Shown one piece after another: positions 38,732 to 45,707 of a stretch of DNA of 64,000 bases. Under the pieces are notes generated by a model. The model saw only the letters and a program-made list of their open reading frames with translations, did not search any database and was not told the DNA's origin. The stretch is taken from NCBI RefSeq assembly GCF_001042595.1, contig NZ_AP012326.1, positions 992,001-1,056,000 on the forward strand. Direction: 5' to 3'. Positions within the stretch are counted from its first letter, which is position 1. Every line of letters starts with the position of its first letter. The translations under genes and the position numbers were made by a program. Source of the stretch: Bifidobacterium dentium JCM 1195 = DSM 20436. GTDB lineage: Bacteria; Actinomycetota; Actinomycetes; Actinomycetales; Bifidobacteriaceae.

Positions 38732-39715
38732 ATGGCTGAAACCCCTCTTGCATTCATGATCGTCACATTTGTGACGCTTGGTATCTTCTTCATCGTCGAT
38801 TTGTTCGTGATCGGTCGCAAGCCACATGTGCCCTCCACCAAGGAATGCGTGCAGCATATCGCTTTTTTCGTGGTCATGGCATTGATTTTCGGCGGATTGA
38901 TGTGGTACTTTGCGGGTGCCAAGCCGGCCATTGAATTCTATTCGGGCTGGCTTACCGAGTACTCCCTAAGCATCGATAACCTGTTCGTGTTCGTCATCAT
39001 CATGTCGAATTTCGCCGTGCCGAAACGGCTGCAGAAATTCGTGCTGTCCGTTGGCATCGCCGTCGCCCTCATACTGCGCGGTTGCTTCATTCTGGTCGGT
39101 GCGGCCATTATCTCCCGCTTCACGTGGGTGTTCTTTCTGTTCGGCGCGTTCCTTATCGTCACCGCCGTCAAACTCGTCGCCGGAGAAGAGGAGGACGAGG
39201 AATACCACGAGAACGGACTGATTCGCGCGCTGCACAAGGTCATCAGGATCACCGATGAATATGACGGCGAAAAACTGCGTACCGTGAAGAACGGAGTCAA
39301 GTACTGGACACCGATGCTCATCGTGTTTCTGACCATCGGTACCACGGATGTGATGTTCGCCTTCGACTCGATTCCGGCCATCTTCGGACTGACCAAGGAC
39401 CCGTTCATTGTGTTCACCTCCAATGTGTTCGCATTGCTTGGTCTGCAACAGCTGTATTTCCTGCTTGGCGAGTTGCTCGACAAGCTGGTCTATCTGCCGC
39501 TTGGTCTGTCCGTCGTGCTCGGCTTCATCGGCGTGAAGCTCATCATGGAGGCCATGCACGGCAATTCCCTGCCGTTCGTCAACGGCGGAAGGCCCGTTCA
39601 CTGGGTTCCGGAAGTGCCGACATGGCTGTCCTTGGCCGTGATCGTCGTGGCCATAGGAGGTTCCGCGCTGGCCAGTGTGCTGAAGATGCGATCCGTGGAG
39701 GCCAACGCCCGGTGA
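38732..39715 (+). CDS. TerC family integral membrane protein
   Basis: 327 residues, about nine membrane helices. TerC-family features are the acidic intramembrane residues in LTEYSLSIDNLFVFVIIMSNF and TTDVMFAFDSIPAIFGLTKDPF. Members are linked to tellurite resistance and to manganese export or metalation of exported enzymes; which applies here is unknown. ATG 38732 is preceded by ATGGGGAA; GTG 38708 is possible. A long charged cytoplasmic loop (EEEDEEYHENG) lies in the middle. Confidence 0.92.
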   Translation: MAETPLAFMIVTFVTLGIFFIVDLFVIGRKPHVPSTKECVQHIAFFVVMALIFGGLMWYFAGAKPAIEFYSGWLTEYSLSIDNLFVFVIIMSNFAVPKRLQKFVLSVGIAVALILRGCFILVGAAIISRFTWVFFLFGAFLIVTAVKLVAGEEEDEEYHENGLIRALHKVIRITDEYDGEKLRTVKNGVKYWTPMLIVFLTIGTTDVMFAFDSIPAIFGLTKDPFIVFTSNVFALLGLQQLYFLLGELLDKLVYLPLGLSVVLGFIGVKLIMEAMHGNSLPFVNGGRPVHWVPEVPTWLSLAVIVVAIGGSALASVLKMRSVEANAR

Positions 39716-39765
39716 CTGGTCGGTGAACGGCATGAAAACTGAGGTTTTCGTTCTCCCGACAAAAA

Positions 39766-39815
39766 TGTGAGCGCTCACAACACGCCTCTGTCCGGAGTGG
39801 AAGTGAGCGCTTTTT
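39766..39815. promoter_or_regulatory. Tandem LacI-family operators upstream of pyk
   Basis: TGTGAGCGCTCACA (39766-39779) is a perfect 14-bp palindrome. A second, degenerate copy AGTGAGCGCTTTTT lies at 39802-39815, two helical turns downstream. A -10-like TAAACT follows at 39821. The motif equals the eno site at 2743, so both lower-glycolysis genes probably answer to one regulator (AraQ-like). Confidence 0.7.
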
Positions 39816-39888
39816 GCTAGTAAACTATGCCATTGGAAACAGGGTCGTCAGATCCAAATCAAATTAGAACAGGAATAGGCAGGCATAC

Positions 39889-41331
39889 ATGCGTAAAGCC
39901 AAGATCGTAGATACCATCGGTCCCGCTACCGAGTCTCTGGAAGGCATCACCAGCCTCGTCGAAGCAGGTATGGACGTTGCTCGTCTGAACCGCTCCCATG
40001 GCACTCCTGAAGACCACCTGAAGGTCTACAACAACCTTCGTGCAGCCGCCAAGGCCACCGGTCGCAATGTTGCCGCACTGGTCGATCTGCAGGGCCCGAA
40101 GATTCGTTGCGGTTGGTTCAAGAAGAACGCCGAAGGCGAAGACAAGGTTCAGCTGACCGAAGGCCAGGAGTTCGTCATCACCACCGATGACATCGAAGGC
40201 GACGAGCACATCACCTCCACCACCTTCAAGGGTCTGCCGGGCGATTGCCACGCCGGCGATCCGATTCTGATCGATGACGGCAAGGTCCGTCTCGAGGTCA
40301 CCAAGGTCGAGGGCAACAACGTGTACACCAAGGTCGTTGTGGCCGGACCGGTTTCCAGCCACAAGGGCATCAATCTGCCGGGTGTCGCCGTGTCTCTGCC
40401 GGCACTGACCGAAAAGGATGAGGCCGATCTGCGTTGGGCCATCCAGACCGGTGCCGACATCATCGCCATGTCCTTCGTGCGTTTCGCCACCGACATCGAT
40501 CGTGCCCATGAGATCATGGACGAGGAAGGACGCCGCATTCCGGTCGTCGCCAAGATCGAAAAGCCGCAGGCTCTTGAGAACCTCGAAGAGATCGTCAAGG
40601 CTTTCGACGGCATCATGGTCGCCCGTGGTGACATGGCCGTCGAGTGCCCGCTCGAAGAGGTCCCGCTGGCTACCAAGCGTTGCATCGAGCTCGCACGCCA
40701 GTATGCCAAGCCGGTCATCGTGGCCACCGAGGTCCTCGGCTCCATGGTCAACTCCCCGGTCCCGACCCGTGCAGAGGCCTCCGACTGCGCCAACGCCATT
40801 CTGGACGGCGCCGACGCCACCATGACCTCCAACGAGACCGCCGTCGGCAAGTATCCGGCGGTCACCGTGAACACCATGAGCCGTATTTCCTCCTTCGCCA
40901 CCGAACACGGTTTCGACCGTATCCCGGAGCTGAAGAACCTGGACATGTCCTCCACCGGCGCAGTGTCCTCCGCTGCCGTCGATCTGGCCGACAAGCTCAA
41001 CGCCAAGGCCATTGTCGCCTACACCCAGACCGGTTCCACCGTGCATCGCGTCTCCCGCGAGCGTCCGGCCACCCCGATCTACGGCATCACCAACAACGAG
41101 CACACCTATCACTGGCTGGCCCTGTCCTGGGGCACTGAGTCCTTCCTGCTCGATGAGGATTACCATGACAAGTCCCGCAAGGACCTGATGATCTTCACCG
41201 ACAAGATCCTCAAGGATGCCGGCAAGGTCGTCGATGGCGACAAGATCGTCGTGCTGAGCTCCGCTCAGGGCGAGCACCAGCCGGGCCGTACCGACTCCAT
41301 CTACGTCCACACCGTCGGTGCCTGCGACTGA
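39889..41331 (+). CDS. pyk: Pyruvate kinase
   Basis: Transfers phosphate from phosphoenolpyruvate to ADP, the final ATP-forming step of glycolysis. It has 480 residues. Visible are the N-terminal RKAKIVDTIGPATES, the substrate motif MDVARLNRSHG, the catalytic-lysine segment PVVAKIEKPQALENLEE, MVARGDMAVE (Mg/K site), and SNETAVGKYP. The C-terminal allosteric domain is complete. Codon bias is strong. The upstream region carries two operators shared in sequence with eno. Confidence 0.98.
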   Translation: MRKAKIVDTIGPATESLEGITSLVEAGMDVARLNRSHGTPEDHLKVYNNLRAAAKATGRNVAALVDLQGPKIRCGWFKKNAEGEDKVQLTEGQEFVITTDDIEGDEHITSTTFKGLPGDCHAGDPILIDDGKVRLEVTKVEGNNVYTKVVVAGPVSSHKGINLPGVAVSLPALTEKDEADLRWAIQTGADIIAMSFVRFATDIDRAHEIMDEEGRRIPVVAKIEKPQALENLEEIVKAFDGIMVARGDMAVECPLEEVPLATKRCIELARQYAKPVIVATEVLGSMVNSPVPTRAEASDCANAILDGADATMTSNETAVGKYPAVTVNTMSRISSFATEHGFDRIPELKNLDMSSTGAVSSAAVDLADKLNAKAIVAYTQTGSTVHRVSRERPATPIYGITNNEHTYHWLALSWGTESFLLDEDYHDKSRKDLMIFTDKILKDAGKVVDGDKIVVLSSAQGEHQPGRTDSIYVHTVGACD

Positions 41332-41359
41332 GATCGGAACAGGGCGACTGACTGATTGA

Positions 41360-41404
41360 CATCAGAGGAGCTCCTACCACATCCTGGTAGGAGCTCCTCT
41401 GATG
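41360..41404. terminator. Long hairpin terminator between pyk and the NUDIX gene
   Basis: A perfect 20-bp stem (41360-41379 with 41385-41404) and a 5-nt loop, located between convergent genes. No long T-run follows, so termination efficiency is uncertain. Confidence 0.75.
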
Positions 41405-41455
41405 TCTGTGCCGGGTTCTTGGGCGATGGCGTATGCTACGGGGCGTGCATGGACG

Positions 41456-42064
41456 TTATTCGTTCAATCCTTCGGCCAGATTGTCCGGCCCGCAGTGCAG
41501 CCGCAGGATGGCGATGATGGTCTTAGCGTCGACAATCGTGCCGTTGATGACCATGTCGTATGCCTCATCCAACGAAAAGAGACGCACTTCCGCACGTGGC
41601 GTTTCCGGACCGAGCTTGCTACGGTCGGACGGCGTCAGTCCTGTGGCCAGAAACAGCGCCGTATGTTGGTTGGAGGAACTTGGCGTATTGATGAAACGAG
41701 AGAACTGGCTGAACCGTTCCGCCTCGAATCCCGCTTCTTCGCGTAGCTTGCGTGCGGCCACATCCAATGGGCGCTCGTCAGGGGAAAGGGCATGTCCCGC
41801 CGGAATTTCCAGCGTCCAACGGTGGGTGGGAATGCGGTACTGTTCCACCAGTGGAATTTGTCCGTCTTCGGTGACGGCAAGCACGCCAACGGTGTCTCCA
41901 CCGTTCTCCTGAACCAAGTAACGCTCGAAATGGCCGACCTCGGATGAATTGAACGCAACGTGATCCACATTGAAATAATGGCTTGCGACAATTTGTTTGC
42001 GGACTTCCTCTTTGACCGGGGCGGTGCGCCATGGATCGAAGCGACGATAGGTCTCATTGCTCAT
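41456..42064 (-). CDS. NUDIX hydrolase (ADP-ribose pyrophosphatase-like)
   Basis: 202 residues from ATG 42064 with AAGGAGG upstream. The fold and length fit ADP-ribose or nucleoside-diphosphate-sugar pyrophosphatases. The Nudix box is GHALSPDERPLDVAARKLRE followed by EAGF. The canonical RExxEE reads RKLREE, so the first glutamate is lysine while the metal-binding EE pair is kept; there is also one extra residue in the box. Activity is therefore likely but perhaps altered. It is the last chromosomal protein gene before the tRNA attachment site. Confidence 0.88.
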   Translation of the reverse strand: MSNETYRRFDPWRTAPVKEEVRKQIVASHYFNVDHVAFNSSEVGHFERYLVQENGGDTVGVLAVTEDGQIPLVEQYRIPTHRWTLEIPAGHALSPDERPLDVAARKLREEAGFEAERFSQFSRFINTPSSSNQHTALFLATGLTPSDRSKLGPETPRAEVRLFSLDEAYDMVINGTIVDAKTIIAILRLHCGPDNLAEGLNE

Positions 42065-42206
42065 ATGTGCCCTCCTTACAGGGGATGTGCAATCACTTGC
42101 CATTGTAAGCCGAAAGCGATCGATAACGCAGAGGGCGAAAACGTGTTCCGCGACGTGGTCGACCGGATGAATCGTGGTGAGAAGGTTCGCGACACCGCCG
42201 AAGGTT

Positions 42207-42234
42207 TTGCAAAATCCCCTTCATGTGGTATAGT
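42207..42234 (+). promoter_or_regulatory. Promoter of tRNA-Leu(CAA)
   Basis: TTGCAA (42207-42212), 16-bp spacer, TATAGT (42229-42234), 18 bp before the tRNA. Confidence 0.7.
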
Positions 42235-42850
42235 TCCATAACTGTGCGCAAGCCCCTGTATCCCAATTGGTAGAGGAAGCAGCCTCAAAATCTGCGCAGT
42301 GTGGGTTCGAGTCCCACCGGGGGCACCCAAAACGGGATCTCGCGGAGAAGCGGGAACCCATGGCCCCGGGGCCGATCAGATCGGCGTCCAGGGAAGCCAT
42401 CACGAACGCGCGAGGTCCGACGGCCCCGTGCGTTTTGTTTTCTTCGCCTCCTTCCGGTTGCCTGTAGTATCGTGCCATACCCGCACCAGCTGAGGCGCTG
42501 CCGGAGGCACTGACAAGCTCATGTTGAGAATTATCACTTGGCGCATCATGCGCCAAGTGATAATCCCGATAGGCAGGCTCCTCGAAGAGATAGTCTTTGA
42601 GAGCCGTCGGAGAGACGAGAACGTAGAACGGCAGACTGAAGTACGTGGCCGCATTTGCGATATCCGCAGAAGTCCATTCAGCTTTGTTGTTCAGCTTGCG
42701 ACTGACTGATGCTTGGGCGAGACCTAAAGCGGCAGCAAAATCGCTTTGACTTTTCTCGGGGAATCGGGCTAGCAGCATTCTTATGTTGTTACGGACGATT
42801 CTCTGCATATCTTGCGCAGCTTGTGTTTGATTATTTTCTTTCTTTTGCAT
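42221..42850 (-). CDS. XRE-family repressor whose frame runs through the tRNA
   Basis: Helix-turn-helix protein with 209 residues from the ATG at 42850. The N-terminal HTH (KSQSDFAAALGLAQASVSRK) is followed by a Ser/Ala/Gly-rich linker. The last 35 residues are simply the antisense translation of tRNA-Leu (WDSNPHCADFEAAS is the tRNA itself), and the stop lies in host DNA. The functional protein probably ends earlier or has a C-terminus that depends on integration. It is divergent from the second XRE gene and is the likely master repressor of the element. Confidence 0.75.
   Translation of the reverse strand: MQKKENNQTQAAQDMQRIVRNNIRMLLARFPEKSQSDFAAALGLAQASVSRKLNNKAEWTSADIANAATYFSLPFYVLVSPTALKDYLFEEPAYRDYHLAHDAPSDNSQHELVSASGSASAGAGMARYYRQPEGGEENKTHGAVGPRAFVMASLDADLIGPGAMGSRFSARSRFGCPRWDSNPHCADFEAASSTNWDTGACAQLWNYTT
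42252..42325 (+). tRNA. tRNA-Leu (anticodon CAA), integration site
   Basis: The acceptor GCCCCTG pairs with CGGGGGC, discriminator A at 42325, T arm GTGGG-TTCGAGT-CCCAC. The anticodon loop CTCAAAA gives CAA. The total is only 74 nt with a 5-nt variable loop (class I length), unusual for leucine, and the top anticodon-stem pair is C-T. The element starts directly after the 3' end, so this tRNA is the likely attachment site. Confidence 0.85.
42530..42564. repeat. Perfect 35-bp palindrome inside the XRE repressor gene
   Basis: ATTATCACTTGGCGCAT (42530-42546) and ATGCGCCAAGTGATAAT (42548-42564) are exact inverses separated by one base. It is located in the repressor linker region about 200 bp from the attachment site. 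It could be a transcription terminator hairpin without a T-run or a binding site for an integrase or directionality factor. Confidence 0.85.
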
Positions 42851-42901
42851 GCAATCAATTCTAAACACACCAATTTGATATTTTGACTGAAGCTGTTATT
42901 G

Positions 42902-42920
42902 TTATACGCATGACGTATAA
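42902..42920. promoter_or_regulatory. Inverted repeat over the start codon of the second XRE gene
   Basis: TTATACG-CATGA-CGTATAA is a perfect 7-bp inverted repeat whose 5-nt spacer contains the ATG (42910). Its position in the short region between divergent XRE genes fits an operator for self-repression or a lambda-like switch. Confidence 0.6.
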
Positions 42921-43143
42921 AACACTCTCACATCGTATTGAATTTCTGAGGAGAGAACGGCACATGAATCAAGCTGAGTTCGGAAGACTCCTAGGCATAA
43001 CCCAGGCGACAGCATCGCGGAAACTGAATGGTCAGATACCGTTCAGTACTGATGAGGTACTTCGCTGTGCGATTGTCTTTGGCGTGTCTACGGAAGCCTT
43101 GTACGGCCGAGAAGACCTTGAAGATCTCAAACAGCCTGTCTAG
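42910..43143 (+). CDS. XRE-family HTH regulator (Cro-like)
   Basis: 77-residue single-domain HTH protein. The recognition region is QAEFGRLLGITQATASRKL, close to that of the divergent repressor (ASVSRKL versus ATASRKL), so both may read similar operators. No ribosome binding site precedes the ATG at 42910 and the operator covers it, so a leaderless transcript is possible. It is the first gene of the rightward transcript and probably acts as the antirepressor/Cro partner. Confidence 0.8.
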   Translation: MTYKTLSHRIEFLRRERHMNQAEFGRLLGITQATASRKLNGQIPFSTDEVLRCAIVFGVSTEALYGREDLEDLKQPV

Positions 43144-43171
43144 CGAACGAGAACAGAGAAGGAGAAGAAAA

Positions 43172-43558
43172 ATGCGCACCAAGGAAAAACTGTGGCTGCA
43201 GGCCCGTGTTACGGATTCGGAACCCACGAACGGGGAACTGATCGGACTGACGATCCTCAACATCGACACGGGACACCCGAAAGTCGACCACGCGATCTTC
43301 AAACCACTGAAACCAACGACACACTGGGACGAACGCCTCACCGGGGGAATCACCAAGGAAGACGCAGGAATCCACCTGCCATTCAGCTTCTACCAGCCGG
43401 AAATCCAACACATGATGGACCAAGCGGAAGGATTCGAAGGACCGAACATCGTCCGGGACCTCGGATTCCTCCAAGCGCAAGGCATCAGACCCCCCGTGAC
43501 CGCATGGATCAGACAGACCGAGCAGGAGCCACGACGGAAACGCACGCGACACAACTGA
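43172..43558 (+). CDS. Short DnaQ-fold exonuclease-like protein
   Basis: 128 residues; AGAAGGAGAAG precedes the ATG. I see two of three motifs of the DEDD exonuclease family: an ExoI-like DSEPTNGELIGLTIL (family form DTETTG...EIIEIG), a GGITKEDA segment like the family GIT.ED, and an ExoII-like PNIVRDLGFLQAQGI (family form YNxxFDLGFL). ExoIII is missing because the chain ends with a basic tail. It may be a truncated or regulatory relative of the complete exonuclease encoded at 62284. This comparison was made by eye. Confidence 0.65.
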   Translation: MRTKEKLWLQARVTDSEPTNGELIGLTILNIDTGHPKVDHAIFKPLKPTTHWDERLTGGITKEDAGIHLPFSFYQPEIQHMMDQAEGFEGPNIVRDLGFLQAQGIRPPVTAWIRQTEQEPRRKRTRHN

Positions 43559-43571
43559 ACAGGCAACAGAC

Positions 43572-43643
43572 GTCCGTGAACGAATTGCAGTTCGCAACGG
43601 GCGATGAACCAGATCCAACCAACAACCAGCAGACGAAAGGAGG
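43572..43643 (+). repeat. Hairpin leader repeat, copy 1
   Basis: CCGT...ACGG (43574-43577/43597-43600) encloses CGAA-TTGCAG-TTCG (43581-43594). The shared 17-mer CGATGAACCAGATCCAA follows at 43602-43618, and then AAAGGAGG at 43636. Copy 2 is at 44112. Paired bases differ between copies but remain complementary. Confidence 0.7.
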
Positions 43644-43648
43644 ACGGC

Positions 43649-44107
43649 ATGACACGGCCACGACAATCACAAGACGCGACAGACATGACGGTGGCCATTC
43701 ACCGCGGCCACCACATCACGCATATACGCGAAGCCGGCCTCCTCGAACAGGGAGGGGAGCAGCAGACGCTCCAACAAGGCCACGTCCGCACGCTCCGATT
43801 CCGTCAAACCGCATCCGGTGGCATCAAAACCGGGACGATGCTCCTGCACGACACGGAGCCAGCAATCATAGGCGCGTGCGGCCCGCTCGACCGGAGGAAC
43901 GGAACCCAAGGGATCCTCGAACACGACGGCCGCGACGGCATACCACATCCCGCAAGAGGAACAATCCTCAAGAAGACCGACGGTGCGGGCAGACGGCCAT
44001 CCGCCGGACACACGCCACCCGGAATCCTCACACATCAGCCTCACCATCCAGAACGAACTTCGATATCACTCCAACCACCGAACGCGGAGCCGATAACGAA
44101 CCGATAG
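43649..44107 (+). CDS. Doubtful small protein gene
   Basis: AAAGGAGG (43636-43643) with an ideal spacing to ATG 43649 suggests a 152-residue protein, but the composition is odd (rich in His, Gln, Gly and Arg; almost no Lys, Phe or Tyr) and no family is recognised. The exactly antisense frame (43667-44047, minus strand) has a more natural composition and slightly better codon-position GC, but lacks a good ribosome binding site. Only one of the two is likely real. The gene lies between the two leader repeats. Confidence 0.35.
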   Translation: MTRPRQSQDATDMTVAIHRGHHITHIREAGLLEQGGEQQTLQQGHVRTLRFRQTASGGIKTGTMLLHDTEPAIIGACGPLDRRNGTQGILEHDGRDGIPHPARGTILKKTDGAGRRPSAGHTPPGILTHQPHHPERTSISLQPPNAEPITNR

Positions 44108-44111
44108 AAAA

Positions 44112-44222
44112 GCCCGCACACGAGTTGCAGCTCACATGCGGGCGATGAACCAGATCCAAATAACCACTTTCAGTCCCTAGGTAACCAGCCGAGAGACCGA
44201 ATCCAATCAAAAGAAAGGAGGT
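44112..44222 (+). repeat. Hairpin leader repeat, copy 2
   Basis: GCCCGCA (44112-44118) pairs with TGCGGGC (44137-44143). The inner GAG-TTGCAG-CTC and the 17-mer CGATGAACCAGATCCAA (44144-44160) match copy 1, and AAAGGAGG follows at about 44215 with no start codon nearby. Read on the minus strand, the stem is followed by TTTTC and could end transcription. Together with 44223-44380 this is the untranslated leader of the next gene. Confidence 0.7.
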
Positions 44223-44380
44223 ACAGACCGAAGACAGGAACAAAGCCCGATCATCAGACATCCAGACCACCCAACCGTGATGGAGGGGTTCGGTTCAGAT
44301 ACCAACCCCAAGGAAACCAACACAACCATCAATCCACAAGGGGTTAATGCCGATCAATCCCTAGAAAAGGAGTCAATACC

Positions 44381-45616
44381 ATGACTGATTATTTCACACT
44401 CGACAACGATGACGCCACCCGATATCCGGAATCCACGCAAAACGAAAACGGATTCCGGACCGTGATCGACGCGGAGGTCGTGGATGCCGACGAGATCCTG
44501 GACGACGGGACCGGTCTCGACGCGCCCGAACCCATCCGCCTCATTGACGAGCCCATGGAAGACGACACGGACGAAGTGGACGACAATCCCGTCGCGGCAT
44601 TGGCCGACACGTTCCCCGTCCAGGTCAAGCCCCTGGCCGCGGGCGAGAGCGCGTTCAACGAGGAAGAGGCCCGCAGAAGGACCGAGGAACTCAAGGTCAA
44701 GCTCCTGCACGCCCTCGAAGCCCAATACGACCTCATCCAAGCCGCCCAAGCCGCGTTCGAGGGACACATCTGGGTCGCGATCGGCTACCCGCAAGGCATG
44801 CCGGGATGGGAAGAATACTGCAAGGACCATTTCACCTCCGACCAGATCCGTGTGACCGGGCAGGCGCGCACCGACCTGATCCTCGGATTCGATCCGAGCA
44901 AGATCAGCAACCGCGGCATCGCCGCACTGCTCGGAGTCCATCACTCGACGGTTGATCGTGCGATCACGAAAGCCGGCCGTGAGAAGGCACGCAAGTTCGT
45001 CGGCGCGGACGGCAAGGTCTACAGCACCGACACGCTCACCAGCGAGGAGACCGCCGAACTCGCATGGCGGCTGAAGCAGGAAGGCAAGACCCAGAACGAG
45101 ATCGCGCAGGAACTCGGCAAAAGCCAGTCCACCATCAGCACCGCGATCAGCCGCGAACACAACCGTCTCATGAGCGAAGGCCTCAAAGCCGTAGCCAAAC
45201 CCGAAAGCGACGAATTCATCCACGCGGACGACGACGAGATCATCGACACATCCGACCAGCTCGGCGAGGAATTCGACCAGGACGTCATCACCACCATGAC
45301 CCGAGACATCGCCAACCTCGCCGAAGCGATCGACGAGGTCATCAACGACCTCGAATCCGACGAATGGAAACCCGGCAGCCTGCTCGTGTCCACCATCATG
45401 GAGAAAAGCAACCGCAGGCTCATGCACTTCTACGACGCGTTCTGCAAACTCCTACGCCTGCACTACATCCAATCCGACGACCTGTACGACGGCGACGACA
45501 ACAAATACGACATGTTCCTCGAAATGATCATGTTCATCCGCAAAACCATCGAAAGCATCGAGAACGACCGCGAGGACGAAGCCGGGGAATTCGACTTCTC
45601 CAAATTCGAGGACTGA
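44381..45616 (+). CDS. HTH (ParB-like) DNA-binding protein
   Basis: 411 residues; AAAAGGAGT precedes the ATG. An acidic N-terminus (about 1-85) leads to a helical region (LLHALEAQYDLIQAAQAAF). Two helix-turn-helix segments follow: NRGIAALLGVHHSTVDRAI and KTQNEIAQELGKSQSTISTA. The C-terminus is acidic and ends EFDFSKFED. The layout suggests a plasmid partition or global regulator (KorB/ParB-like), but no ParB nuclease-like box is seen and no parA is adjacent. Part of the second HTH is repeated in the broken gene at 61139. Confidence 0.75.
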   Translation: MTDYFTLDNDDATRYPESTQNENGFRTVIDAEVVDADEILDDGTGLDAPEPIRLIDEPMEDDTDEVDDNPVAALADTFPVQVKPLAAGESAFNEEEARRRTEELKVKLLHALEAQYDLIQAAQAAFEGHIWVAIGYPQGMPGWEEYCKDHFTSDQIRVTGQARTDLILGFDPSKISNRGIAALLGVHHSTVDRAITKAGREKARKFVGADGKVYSTDTLTSEETAELAWRLKQEGKTQNEIAQELGKSQSTISTAISREHNRLMSEGLKAVAKPESDEFIHADDDEIIDTSDQLGEEFDQDVITTMTRDIANLAEAIDEVINDLESDEWKPGSLLVSTIMEKSNRRLMHFYDAFCKLLRLHYIQSDDLYDGDDNKYDMFLEMIMFIRKTIESIENDREDEAGEFDFSKFED

Positions 45617-45707
45617 CACCGACGACCGTCGAACCCCGGGGCGTGCCCGCGCAGGGAACGCGCACGCCCCGCAAGGCCAACGCTGACACACGAGAAGGAA
45701 GGACACC

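Noticed and set aside
43667..44047. 126-residue reverse frame opposite the doubtful 43649 gene
   Set aside because: Composition is plausible but there is no good ribosome binding site, while the forward frame has an ideal one; kept only as an alternative in that entry.
44028..44270. 80-residue reverse frame over the second hairpin leader
   Set aside because: Covers the repeat in a different frame from copy 1, so conservation is not protein-based; no ribosome binding site.
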